Notes under the pieces: model-generated | The model's input: only the letters and a program-made list of their open reading frames with translations | Databases searched by the model: none | What the model was told of the DNA's origin: nothing | Position numbers and translations under genes: made by a program | Source of the DNA: Candidatus Zhuqueibacterota bacterium | GTDB lineage: Bacteria > Zhuqueibacterota > Zhuqueibacteria > Oceanimicrobiales > Oceanimicrobiaceae | DNA length: 11,065 nt | NCBI GenBank assembly: GCA_011775825.1 | Contig: JAABYK010000289.1 | Location: 1,787-12,851 of the forward strand | Direction: 5' to 3' | Shown here: piece after piece, positions 1-6,842 of the stretch | Layout: every line of letters starts with the position of its first letter | Numbering within the stretch: position 1 is the first letter of the stretch

Positions 1-1
1 T

Positions 2-265
2 GAGAAAATTGCGAATGTTAAATCGAGCCATCTCAGTCAGAATCGCGTAGCCCTCGATATTAGAGTTCCACAACGTCGGATAAACGAAATTGTGCAAGGT
101 AAGCGTGGAATCACCGCAGATACCACCTTAAGATTGGCAAAATATTTCAATATGTCTCCCCAATTCTGGTTAGGGCTTCAGATGGATTATGACTTAGATG
201 TTGCTGAAGATGAGTTAGCCGAGCGTTTGGATAAGGAAATTCAAACTTATCAAGGTGTGGCTTAG
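2..265 (+). CDS. higA: HigA-family antitoxin, XRE/HTH type (5' end outside window)
   Basis: This is the C-terminal 87 residues of an addiction-module antitoxin of the HigA/VapI type; the start lies upstream of the window. The visible protein carries the helix-turn-helix, with the family signature RRINEIVQGKRGITADT followed by LRLAKYFNMSPQFWLGLQ, and then a short acidic tail (YDLDVAEDELAERLDKE). Known members are about 95-110 aa, so only 10-20 residues should be missing. HigA proteins bind their own operator and neutralise a HigB RelE-like ribosome-dependent mRNA nuclease, which is normally encoded just upstream and would lie outside the window. No toxin gene follows downstream. Family assignment is firm; whether the toxin is present cannot be told. 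Confidence 0.88.
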   Translation, partial: EKIANVKSSHLSQNRVALDIRVPQRRINEIVQGKRGITADTTLRLAKYFNMSPQFWLGLQMDYDLDVAEDELAERLDKEIQTYQGVA

Positions 266-425
266 CTTCAATGATAGTTTAGCTCAGCAGTTAGAGCATG
301 TATCCGCGTGCTTGAGCAACGTGTAAACAGCCCGCGAAAAATCCCTGCCTGACAAAAATCCCCCAAATTTTACTTGCACCGAAACGTCCGGTTTTTTATA
401 TTGTAGGTGAACTTATAAACACTAT

Positions 426-564
426 TTAGTGGCTGAACGAAAATGGGCTGTTGCTGTCATTCCCGAGGTCTTTTGTTCGGGAATCTCCCACTTAATGCCA
501 GGAGATTCCGGCAAAAAACACTGCCGGAATGACGGCTCCAAACGAGTTTTCGTTCAGTCACTAA
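426..564. mobile_element. MITE-like cruciform repeat, 139 bp
   Basis: The element is bounded by near-perfect 18-bp terminal inverted repeats: TTAGTGGCTGAACGAAAA at 426-443 and TTTTCGTTCAGTCACTAA at 547-564, pairing at 17 of 18 positions. Inside are nested palindromes: an outer stem 456-463 with 526-533 (GTCATTCC/GGAATGAC), and two side hairpins, 459-466 with 477-484 (ATTCCCGA/TCGGGAAT) and 505-513 with 522-530 (ATTCCGGCA/TGCCGGAAT). An alternative central hairpin pairs 480-488 with 501-509. The element can therefore form a cloverleaf or one long hairpin. It has no coding capacity. No convincing target duplication is visible. It ends 39 bp before the polymerase start codon and could carry regulatory signals for it. 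A non-autonomous transposon or REP-like element is the best reading. Confidence 0.8.
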
Positions 565-603
565 CCATATTTTCACCCTTCAGATGAACCGGGTTGTTTT
601 CAC

Positions 604-3600
604 ATGACAAAAGAATTCGTCCATCTGCATACGCACAGCAATTTCAGTCTTTTAGACGGCACGATTCCCCTGCGGACTCTGGTAGAACGCACAAAAGAGC
701 TCGGCATGTCGGCCCTGGCCCTCACCGACCACAACGGACTTTACGGCGCCGTGGAATTTTATCAGCTTTGCCGGGAAGTCGGCATCCACCCGATTATCGG
801 GTCGCAACTCTCCCTTTCGGATGGGTCGTCGCTGGTGCTTTTAGTGAAAAATACTCAGGGGTATCAAAACCTTTGTGAGATCATCACAACTGGTCAGTTG
901 CGGGGCGGACATTTAAACTTCACATGTGACATCAAAGATATTCTGGCGAACAACGCCGGCCTGTTTGTGCTCTCTGGTGGGAAAAAGGGATTGATTTCAC
1001 AACTGGTCATGAGCCGAAATTTTGAAGAGGCGGAAGCCCATTGTCGCTGGATGAAAGAGCAGCTTGGCGAACAGTTTTATCTCGAAATCCAACGCCTGGC
1101 GCCCTGGGATGATTTTCTCAACGAACACCTGCGGCGCATTGCCGAGGCGTGCGACGTGCCCATGGTCGCGACCAACGATGTGCATCTGCTCTCCCCGGAT
1201 GATTTGCCCCTGCGTCAGATTTTGCATGCCATCGATCAGAATACGCTCCATGATCGGGTGCGCACCGCCGGACACAAAGAGCAGTATTTGAAATCGCCGG
1301 TACAAATGCACAAACTCTTTGCGAAATTTCCGCAAGCGATTCAAAATACCAGGCGCATTGCGGAAGCGTGTGAATTCGAACTTTCGTTGGGGAAGCCGAT
1401 CTTCCCTGTCATGGAAGTGCCGTCGGGCGAGACAAGTGAGTCCCATCTGCGCAAACTCTGCTTTCAGGGAGCCGAGGAACTTTATCGACCCATGACAGAA
1501 ACGGTCGTCGATCGCGTCAATTACGAGCTGGGTGTGATCAACAAATTGGGATTCACCGATTACTTTCTCATCGTCAAAGACATCGTGGATTTTTGTCGCC
1601 ACGAATCCATTCCGTGCGTCGGACGCGGTTCAGCCGCAGACAGCATTGTTGCCTACGTCTTGGGCATCACCTTTGCCGACCCCATCCGATTTGATCTCTA
1701 TTTTGAACGCTTCCTCAACCCGGAACGTACCGACGCACCGGACATCGACCTGGACATCTGCTGGAAAAGTCGCGACCGGGTGTTAGACTACGTGTACAAA
1801 AAATATGGCGAAGATAAAACTGCCATGATTTGCACCTTTAATACGTTTCAAAGTCGCGCCGCCATCCGGGAGGTCGCCAAAACGTTTGGCCTTCCGGAAG
1901 AAGAAATCAGCGACCTCACCCGGCATTTTCCATACATGGCAAAAATGGCCAATTTAGATGAGACCATGGACAAGCTCCCGCAATTGAAGCGCCAAAGAGG
2001 GAGCAGTCGCATCTACGAAGAAATCCTTGATCTGTGTAAACGGCTGGCCGGGTTCCCTCGGCATCTTTCCATCCATGCCGGCGGGGTGATCATTGCGCCT
2101 GACCGTATCACACATTACACACCGCTGGAAGTCGCGGGCAAAGGCATCGTCATTTCCCAGTATGACATGTACTCCATTGAGCGTTTGGGACTGGTTAAGA
2201 TGGACCTGCTGGGCGTGCGTTCATTAAGCATCATTACGGAGTGTTTGCAGTGGGTGCAAAGGCGTGGAGCGTTGAGCGTGGAGCGTGACGCGCGACTGGA
2301 GGAAGGCGAGACAGCGAGTGGCAACCAGAAACTAGAAACCAGCAACAAGAAACTCGAAACTAGCAACCAGAAACTTTCTCCCTTAGACATGCGGGGCATT
2401 CCGGAAGACGATCCGCAGACCATTCGAATGATTAAATCGGGAAAAACCCTGGGGTGTTTCCAACTGGAAAGTCCGCTGGTGCGAGGCGTTTTGCGTAAAA
2501 TGCAAACCGACAGCATCGAAGATACGGTGGCGGCGGTCGCTGTGATCCGTCCGGGTGTGGGCGACAGTGCCATGAAAGACGAGTACATCCTGCGCCGGGC
2601 CGGGGTGCATCAGCCACACTACGCACATCCGATCCTGGAGCCGGTGCTAAAAGAAACGTACGGGCTGACGGTTTATCAGGAGCAGGTGCTGTTAATCGCG
2701 CAAGCCGTCGCCGGCTTTAGTCTTGCGGAAGCCGACACCCTGCGCCGGGCCATGACCAAAAAACGGGACGACAAACAGCTCATGCATTCCATGCGGGAAA
2801 AGTTCATCACGGGAGCACAGGCGAAGGCCTTCACGCCTCAAAAAGCCGAAGAGGTCTGGCAGTTCATGTTGAATTTCATCGGGTTTGGGTTCAACAAGGC
2901 ACACGCGGCCACCTACGGCATTTTGGCTTACCAGACAGCCTATTTGAAGTGTTACTTTCCAATCGAATACATGACCGCCGTGTTGAACAATCACGGCGGG
3001 TTTTACGCCAAGGCGGTGTACATCGAGGAATGCCGCCGCATTCGCTTAGCGAATGGCAAACGGGGCATTCCCCTGCTGCCACCGGATGTGAATCGTTCGG
3101 AAATTGATTTCACGAAAGAAGGCGAAGCCATCCGGGTGGGGCTCTATCCGGTGTTTGAACTTTCGGACAAAACGAAGAACAAGATCGTCGAAGAACGCAA
3201 AAAACGGCCGTTTGGAGATCTGTACGATTTTCTCAAAAGAGCTCACGCCGGGCAAAAAGAAACCGAACATCTCATTCGCTGCGGTGCGCTGCGTTCGCTG
3301 CATGCAAGCGAACCGGTATTGCTGCTCAAAACTCAGACCTATTTCAAAAACGACTGCAGTAAAACCCGGGCGGAGTATTTGACGCAGGGACTCAATCTTT
3401 CACCCTATTCCAAAAAACAACGTATCCTGGCAGAGTTGAAGATTCTCAGTTTTGGCGTCACGGACCATCCACTCACCCTGTACGACAGCCACATTCCCTG
3501 GGAAAACATGGTCTCCTCCCTGGATTTGGAGGCTCACAAAAACCGGCACGTCCGATTTACCGGCTGGTACGTGACCTCACGTTTACAGGAAACGGTATCG

Positions 3601-3867
3601 GGAAAGTACATGAAGTTTCTTTCCCTCGAAGACAGGCAGGGAGTGTGTGAAATCATCTTCTTTCCCGAGGCCTACGAAAAATATGCCGATCTGCTCCGTG
3701 GCAACGGGCCTTTTACGGTCACCGGAAAAATCCAGTCGCGCATCAAAGGCGAAGCCAATCTCATCGCAGAACACGTGGTGAAATGGCCCTCTCCCGATGA
3801 GGTGGTGAACAGCCACTTGAACGGCCAGCAGGTGGATCTGTTCGGGCAGGAGACGTTTTCGAGGTAG
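604..3867 (+). CDS. dnaE: DNA polymerase III alpha subunit, DnaE2-like
   Basis: C-family replicative or translesion polymerase, 1087 aa, shorter than typical DnaE1 (about 1160) and close to DnaE2/ImuC. The PHP domain (about 5-200) keeps HLHTHS (7-12), TDHN (41-44) and NDVH (191-194), so it looks metal-competent, as in proofreading PHP domains. The palm has VGRGSAADS (339-347), the catalytic pair D382/D384 in PDIDLDI and the third aspartate D534 in VKMDLLG. Fingers and tandem-HhH region follow, with YQEQVLLIAQ (691-700) and FNKAHAATYG (763-772). An OB fold lies at about 982-1058. A near-consensus beta-clamp motif QVDLF (1076-1080) ends the protein. GRGSAA and NNHGGFY...LPPDVNRS resemble DnaE2, whereas FNKAHAA resembles DnaE1. 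Residues about 555-592 are a repeat-derived insertion. The start is fixed by the conserved N-terminus; its Shine-Dalgarno site is poor. No imuA/imuB neighbour is visible, so the translesion role is inferred. Confidence 0.93.
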   Translation: MTKEFVHLHTHSNFSLLDGTIPLRTLVERTKELGMSALALTDHNGLYGAVEFYQLCREVGIHPIIGSQLSLSDGSSLVLLVKNTQGYQNLCEIITTGQLRGGHLNFTCDIKDILANNAGLFVLSGGKKGLISQLVMSRNFEEAEAHCRWMKEQLGEQFYLEIQRLAPWDDFLNEHLRRIAEACDVPMVATNDVHLLSPDDLPLRQILHAIDQNTLHDRVRTAGHKEQYLKSPVQMHKLFAKFPQAIQNTRRIAEACEFELSLGKPIFPVMEVPSGETSESHLRKLCFQGAEELYRPMTETVVDRVNYELGVINKLGFTDYFLIVKDIVDFCRHESIPCVGRGSAADSIVAYVLGITFADPIRFDLYFERFLNPERTDAPDIDLDICWKSRDRVLDYVYKKYGEDKTAMICTFNTFQSRAAIREVAKTFGLPEEEISDLTRHFPYMAKMANLDETMDKLPQLKRQRGSSRIYEEILDLCKRLAGFPRHLSIHAGGVIIAPDRITHYTPLEVAGKGIVISQYDMYSIERLGLVKMDLLGVRSLSIITECLQWVQRRGALSVERDARLEEGETASGNQKLETSNKKLETSNQKLSPLDMRGIPEDDPQTIRMIKSGKTLGCFQLESPLVRGVLRKMQTDSIEDTVAAVAVIRPGVGDSAMKDEYILRRAGVHQPHYAHPILEPVLKETYGLTVYQEQVLLIAQAVAGFSLAEADTLRRAMTKKRDDKQLMHSMREKFITGAQAKAFTPQKAEEVWQFMLNFIGFGFNKAHAATYGILAYQTAYLKCYFPIEYMTAVLNNHGGFYAKAVYIEECRRIRLANGKRGIPLLPPDVNRSEIDFTKEGEAIRVGLYPVFELSDKTKNKIVEERKKRPFGDLYDFLKRAHAGQKETEHLIRCGALRSLHASEPVLLLKTQTYFKNDCSKTRAEYLTQGLNLSPYSKKQRILAELKILSFGVTDHPLTLYDSHIPWENMVSSLDLEAHKNRHVRFTGWYVTSRLQETVSGKYMKFLSLEDRQGVCEIIFFPEAYEKYADLLRGNGPFTVTGKIQSRIKGEANLIAEHVVKWPSPDEVVNSHLNGQQVDLFGQETFSR
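2264..2376 (+). repeat. Tandem simple repeats inserted in frame in dnaE
   Basis: Two adjacent repeat blocks sit inside the polymerase gene. The first is four 7-bp units (GTGGAGC, GTTGAGC, GTGGAGC, GTGACGC) at 2264-2291. The second is about 2.5 copies of a 21-bp unit at 2323-2343, 2344-2364 and 2365-2375, of the form AACMAGAAACTNGAAACYAGC. Both read open in the polymerase frame and encode a hydrophilic loop with NQKLETS / NKKLETS / NQKLS. They fall between the third catalytic aspartate region and the conserved DPQTIRMIKSGKTLGCFQLES segment, where other DnaE proteins have only a short variable linker. Confidence 0.8.
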
Positions 3868-4168
3868 GTGGATTAAGTTAAGTTCTTGATTAACCCAGTT
3901 TTCACAATTGACAATTTCAATTCTATTATGATACCTTTCTAGCTAGTATTCATCAAGAAAAGTTAAGAGGTTCTCACTACCGGAAACATTTCAAAACAGA
4001 GAACCCAAAGATTCTCAGGACACAGATTTTGACTGATTCGCGCTGATTCTTCTGAACTTAAGTGATTTGAGTGAATAATCAAAATCTGCGTCATCAGCGT
4101 CAATCTGAGTCCAAAACAAAAAGTTCGGTAGCGAAAAAAAGTTAAAAACATGGAAGTCCCAAATAATT
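3868..4168. repeat. Intergenic region with degenerate fold-back repeat
   Basis: This 300-bp gap shows no convincing gene. It holds nested inverted repeats: GGTTCTC (3969-3975) with GAGAACC (3999-4005); CTACCGGAA near 3977-3985 with TTCGGTAG near 4124-4131; and a longer imperfect pair, 4018-4048 with 4083-4112, matching at roughly 70% of positions. The last pair consists of short runs of the type ATCTGNGT / ATCAGCGT / CAATCTG. The same degenerate unit recurs at 6844-6873 and 7087-7116, so it is a dispersed family. Confidence 0.6.
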
Positions 4169-4192
4169 TTGTCATCACTTCATTCCAAAAGT

Positions 4193-4570
4193 ATGTCAAA
4201 TAACATGGATAGCATTACATTTTCCTACGACGATTTTGCAGATACACTTTATATCTATTTTGGAGACAACCGTCCTGCCACTGAGGTCCCAATAAATGAT
4301 TCCGTCCTTCTTCGAATTGATTGGGAGAAGAAAGAACTTCTTGGCCTCACCATATTTGATTATAAAACTACCTGCCAACGCTCCCAACTTGAGTTATACG
4401 GCTTGAACGAACTCGGAACCGAATCTACTGAGTTTTGTATCGAAGCTTCTCAAGTCAAAACCGCTCAGTCAATTCCTAAAAAGGATAGCAAGAATCGAAT
4501 CAGGGTTTTCCCAATCAGGATTGAATCTGCCCCCAAAAAGGTCAATATCGAAGATATGCTTGCCGCATAG
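4193..4570 (+). CDS. DUF2283 family protein with C-terminal extension
   Basis: Small soluble protein of about 125 aa. Its first half is a DUF2283 domain: FSYDDFADTLYIYFGD, then ATEVPINDSVLLRIDWEKKELLGLTIFDY, matching the family pattern (YD..AD.LYI ... E...D.vll..D..g.i.GieI). DUF2283 has no established biochemical function and proteins of this family are often found near small toxin-antitoxin-like genes, but here it stands alone. The last ~60 residues (after LELYGLNELG) are not part of the usual 60-80-aa domain; they are polar and lysine-rich and I do not recognise them. The start is uncertain. ATG 4193 is chosen because the frame above it is poorly supported; ATG 4205 or TTG 4169, which has a GGAAG 12 bp upstream, are alternatives. 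Domain call fairly sure, function unknown. Confidence 0.8.
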   Translation: MSNNMDSITFSYDDFADTLYIYFGDNRPATEVPINDSVLLRIDWEKKELLGLTIFDYKTTCQRSQLELYGLNELGTESTEFCIEASQVKTAQSIPKKDSKNRIRVFPIRIESAPKKVNIEDMLAA

Positions 4571-4642
4571 AGAGTCTACCCCTGCAAACATTCATTGCTT
4601 TTTGTGATAGATTCACATCCATAGAAACTCACTTCCCCAAGC

Positions 4643-4673
4643 TTGACATTTCATTACAAATTATGTATTTTTG
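4643..4673 (+). promoter_or_regulatory. Candidate promoter of the UMF1 transporter gene
   Basis: A perfect TTGACA (4643-4648) is followed after 17 bp by TATTTT (4666-4671). The same stretch also reads TATTTTTG (4666-4673), which fits the Bacteroidetes -7 consensus TAnnTTTG, with a TTG about 20 bp upstream. TTGACA is mirrored by TGTCAA at 4672-4677, giving a 35-bp interrupted palindrome that could be an operator. It lies about 40 bp before the TTG start of the transporter. Confidence 0.5.
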
Positions 4674-4715
4674 TCAACCCTTTCTTAGAAATCAAACCAA
4701 ACAGTTGGAGACAGA

Positions 4716-5999
4716 TTGCCACTCTTCAAAAACAAGCAGGAATTTGGATGGAGTATGTATGATTGGGCGAACTCTGCCTTTTCCACGACAGTCATAGCCG
4801 CTTTTTTCCCGATCTATTTTAAGCAATACTGGAGTCAGGGAATTGAGACCACTCAGAGCACGGCTGTGTTAGGCGTTGCAAATTCGATTGCCGGACTGCT
4901 GGTGGCTGTCATGGCACCGGTCATTGGCGCCATTGCCGACGTCGGGAGTCAGAAAAAGAAATTTCTGATTTTTTTTGCCTATCTCGGTGTGCTGTGCACC
5001 GCCGCTCTTTTTCTTGTGCACCAGGGAGAATGGCTTCTGGCGGCCATAATTTATGTCCTCGGTTCGGTGGGGTTTTCAGGCAGCCTGGTTTTCTATGATT
5101 CCCTTCTGCCCTCGATTACGGATAAGAGCAAAATCGATTATGTTTCGGGACTCGGCTACGGATTGGGGTATCTTGGTGGCGGCATCCTGTTGGCGTTGAA
5201 TGTTTGGATGACCCTCAGTCCGGAAACCTTCGCCCTCAACGACTCCGGACAGGCGGTGAAAATTTCATTCCTCACCGTCGCCATTTGGTGGGGACTCTTC
5301 TCGTTGCCGATTATTCTTTTTGTCAAAGAGCCGAAGCGTGCTGTCAGTCAGTTTGAAACCGGCGTCGTATTTGGTGGCCTGCAACAACTCCTGCAGACAT
5401 TTCGAAAGATTCGCCATCTAAAGACGGTATTTCTCTTCCTGGTCGCCTACTGGCTTTACATTGATGGCGTGGATACCATTGTGCGCATGGCCGTCGATTA
5501 CGGGTTGTCCATCGGTTTTGAGCGAAACGACTTGATTGTCGCCCTGCTCATCACGCAGTTTGTTGGGTTTCCATGTGCTATCTTTTTCGGTCGTCTCGGT
5601 GAAAAGTATGGCCCGAAAAGAGGCATCTTTATCGCAATCGGGATTTACTTGTTTGTGGTAGGCTGGGCCACCATGATGGACCATAAACTTGAATTCTATG
5701 GTTTGGCGTTTACGGTTGGTTTGGTGCAAGGAGGCATCCAGGCCCTGAGCCGATCTTACTATTCTCGGATCATCCCGCACGACCAATCCGGTGAGTTCTA
5801 TGGTTTCTACAACTTGCTTGGCAAATTTGCGGTCATTCTCGGGCCAATTTTGATCGGCATGACAGGATTAATATCCAAAAGTTCGCGTGTGGGAATCGCC
5901 TCCATTGCGGTTCTATTTCTGGCAGGTGGCGTCTTGCTTTACTTCGTAGACGAAAAGAAAGGGGCGGAGGAAGTTAAGTATCTGAGTTTGTCAAAGTGA
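4716..5999 (+). CDS. UMF1-family MFS transporter (Atg22-like)
   Basis: Inner-membrane permease of 427 aa in the UMF1 branch of the major facilitator superfamily, related to fungal Atg22 vacuolar amino-acid effluxers. The family hallmark YDWANSAFSTTVIAAFFPIYF lies at 15-35. About twelve hydrophobic segments are visible (roughly 17-35, 49-71, 84-101, 105-125, 143-166, 185-203, 236-254, 271-291, 302-320, 327-345, 367-387, 392-410). MFS motif-A-like loops occur in each half: GAIADVGSQKKKF (71-83) and GRLGEKYGPKRG (292-303). Translation starts at TTG: GGAG at 4707-4710 is spaced 5 bp, and the next in-frame ATG would cut into the hallmark. The substrate is unknown; bacterial UMF1 proteins are poorly characterised. 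It is a single gene with its own likely promoter, with no operon partner in view. Confidence 0.92.
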   Translation: MPLFKNKQEFGWSMYDWANSAFSTTVIAAFFPIYFKQYWSQGIETTQSTAVLGVANSIAGLLVAVMAPVIGAIADVGSQKKKFLIFFAYLGVLCTAALFLVHQGEWLLAAIIYVLGSVGFSGSLVFYDSLLPSITDKSKIDYVSGLGYGLGYLGGGILLALNVWMTLSPETFALNDSGQAVKISFLTVAIWWGLFSLPIILFVKEPKRAVSQFETGVVFGGLQQLLQTFRKIRHLKTVFLFLVAYWLYIDGVDTIVRMAVDYGLSIGFERNDLIVALLITQFVGFPCAIFFGRLGEKYGPKRGIFIAIGIYLFVVGWATMMDHKLEFYGLAFTVGLVQGGIQALSRSYYSRIIPHDQSGEFYGFYNLLGKFAVILGPILIGMTGLISKSSRVGIASIAVLFLAGGVLLYFVDEKKGAEEVKYLSLSK

Positions 6000-6045
6000 A
6001 AAGCGATTTCGGAGTGTTTGTTTAATTTTGATGCTTTGTAACACT

Positions 6046-6191
6046 TTGGCTGTCTGAACAGGAGCCTCCGAAGGCAGGGTTTGGAGCGCAAAAGTCAGCG
6101 AAGCGTACTTTTGCCGTATATACACTGCGCATCGCAAAAATACCTTCGCTTCGCTCACTGATTTTTGCGCTCCACTCGTTCAGATAGCTAA
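6046..6191. mobile_element. Large imperfect fold-back (MITE-like) element
   Basis: Terminal arms TTGGCTGTCTGAAC (6046-6059) and GTTCAGATAGCTAA (6178-6191) are inverted, 12 of 14 matching. Internally, the arm 6083-6105 (GGAGCGCAAAAGTCAGCGAA then GCG) pairs with 6147-6173 with a few bulged bases, and GTACTTTTGC (6105-6114) pairs with GCAAAAATAC (6134-6143, 9 of 10). The whole 146 bp can fold into one long hairpin. No coding capacity. It occupies almost the whole gap between the transporter and the next gene and ends only 24 bp before that gene's start, so it may act as a terminator or 5'-UTR element. The ends share CGTTCAG and CTAA with the element at 426-564. Confidence 0.7.
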
Positions 6192-6215
6192 GAAATACAA
6201 TGCTTTGAGTAGATT

Positions 6216-6842
6216 ATGCCTATCCTTCTCATTGTTGGAATCGGTCTTTTGCTTTTTGGAGCGTTTGTCTTACTCAAGTTCCCCGGCAGACCGGGCGGTA
6301 AGATCACTTTCGGGACGGTTGCGGTCTCATCTGTGGGAGCTGGCCTGCCCTTAATTTTCTTGGGAGTGATCTGCATTCTTGTTTACAGCGGAAATAGTTA
6401 CACAGATTTTTGGCCATTTAACGAAGAGGACTCCAACGGAAATGGGACAAATCTTGCGGGTTGTTTTGACGCATATCTCGATACAATTCCATCGGAGAGA
6501 ATTCAAACATTAGAGTCAGGCACTGCGGATTTTGATATTATCGGACCACAACAATCCAAAGATGAAAAGATTGCGATTATATTTAGCGAACTCAATCGTC
6601 CCATTGGCGCCATCAAATTCTCCTTTATTCTCAATAACAAAATATTTAAGATTGAATCGATCGTTGATGCCCAATGTGGACCAATTGAAAATTACTCAAA
6701 TACCAGTCGTGGTGGCGATAAGCACGTTCTGCAAAACTGGGATACTGTGGAGATGCAGATAGGTGATTCTCGATATGAATTGCGGTTGGGCTACGACGGC
6801 GGAATCATCAGCGCAAATTACTTCAGGAAAGTGTCACCCTAA
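6216..6842 (+). CDS. Hypothetical membrane-anchored protein, two N-terminal TM segments
   Basis: An unrecognised 208-aa protein. Two hydrophobic segments are visible, about 2-21 (PILLIVGIGLLLFGAFVLL) and 34-57 (VAVSSVGAGLPLIFLGVICILVYS), joined by a short basic glycine-rich loop KFPGRPGGK. The rest, from about residue 60, is a polar soluble region with two cysteines (about 83 and 154) that could form a disulfide if it lies outside the membrane. Its later part (KIFKIESIVDAQCG ... TVEMQIGDSRYELRLGYDGGIISANYF) alternates like a beta-rich fold. By hairpin topology both ends would be on the same side. ATG 6216 is chosen as the first start in the frame and because the first TM begins at once; the Shine-Dalgarno (GAG, 6 bp upstream) is weak. 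No partner gene is close. The function is unknown and I see no family motif. Confidence 0.7.
   Translation: MPILLIVGIGLLLFGAFVLLKFPGRPGGKITFGTVAVSSVGAGLPLIFLGVICILVYSGNSYTDFWPFNEEDSNGNGTNLAGCFDAYLDTIPSERIQTLESGTADFDIIGPQQSKDEKIAIIFSELNRPIGAIKFSFILNNKIFKIESIVDAQCGPIENYSNTSRGGDKHVLQNWDTVEMQIGDSRYELRLGYDGGIISANYFRKVSP

Noticed and set aside
276..330. tRNA-like D-arm (TAGCTCAGCAGTTAGAGCA)
   Set aside because: The D-stem GCTC/GAGC is present but the loop lacks the usual GG, no anticodon stem forms after it, and there is no T-arm or acceptor stem; at most a remnant or chance match.
997..1602. 201-codon open frame on the minus strand inside dnaE
   Set aside because: It is antisense to a strongly conserved polymerase domain, shows no protein motif, and has no supported start; a shadow of codon usage.
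3908..3932. TTGACA with TATTAT/TATGAT downstream of dnaE
   Set aside because: The spacers are 10 and 13 bp, too short for a standard promoter, and the next gene is over 250 bp away.
4584..4603. Short GCAA/TTGC hairpin followed by TTTTT after the DUF2283 gene
   Set aside because: A four-base AT-rich stem is too weak to call a terminator.
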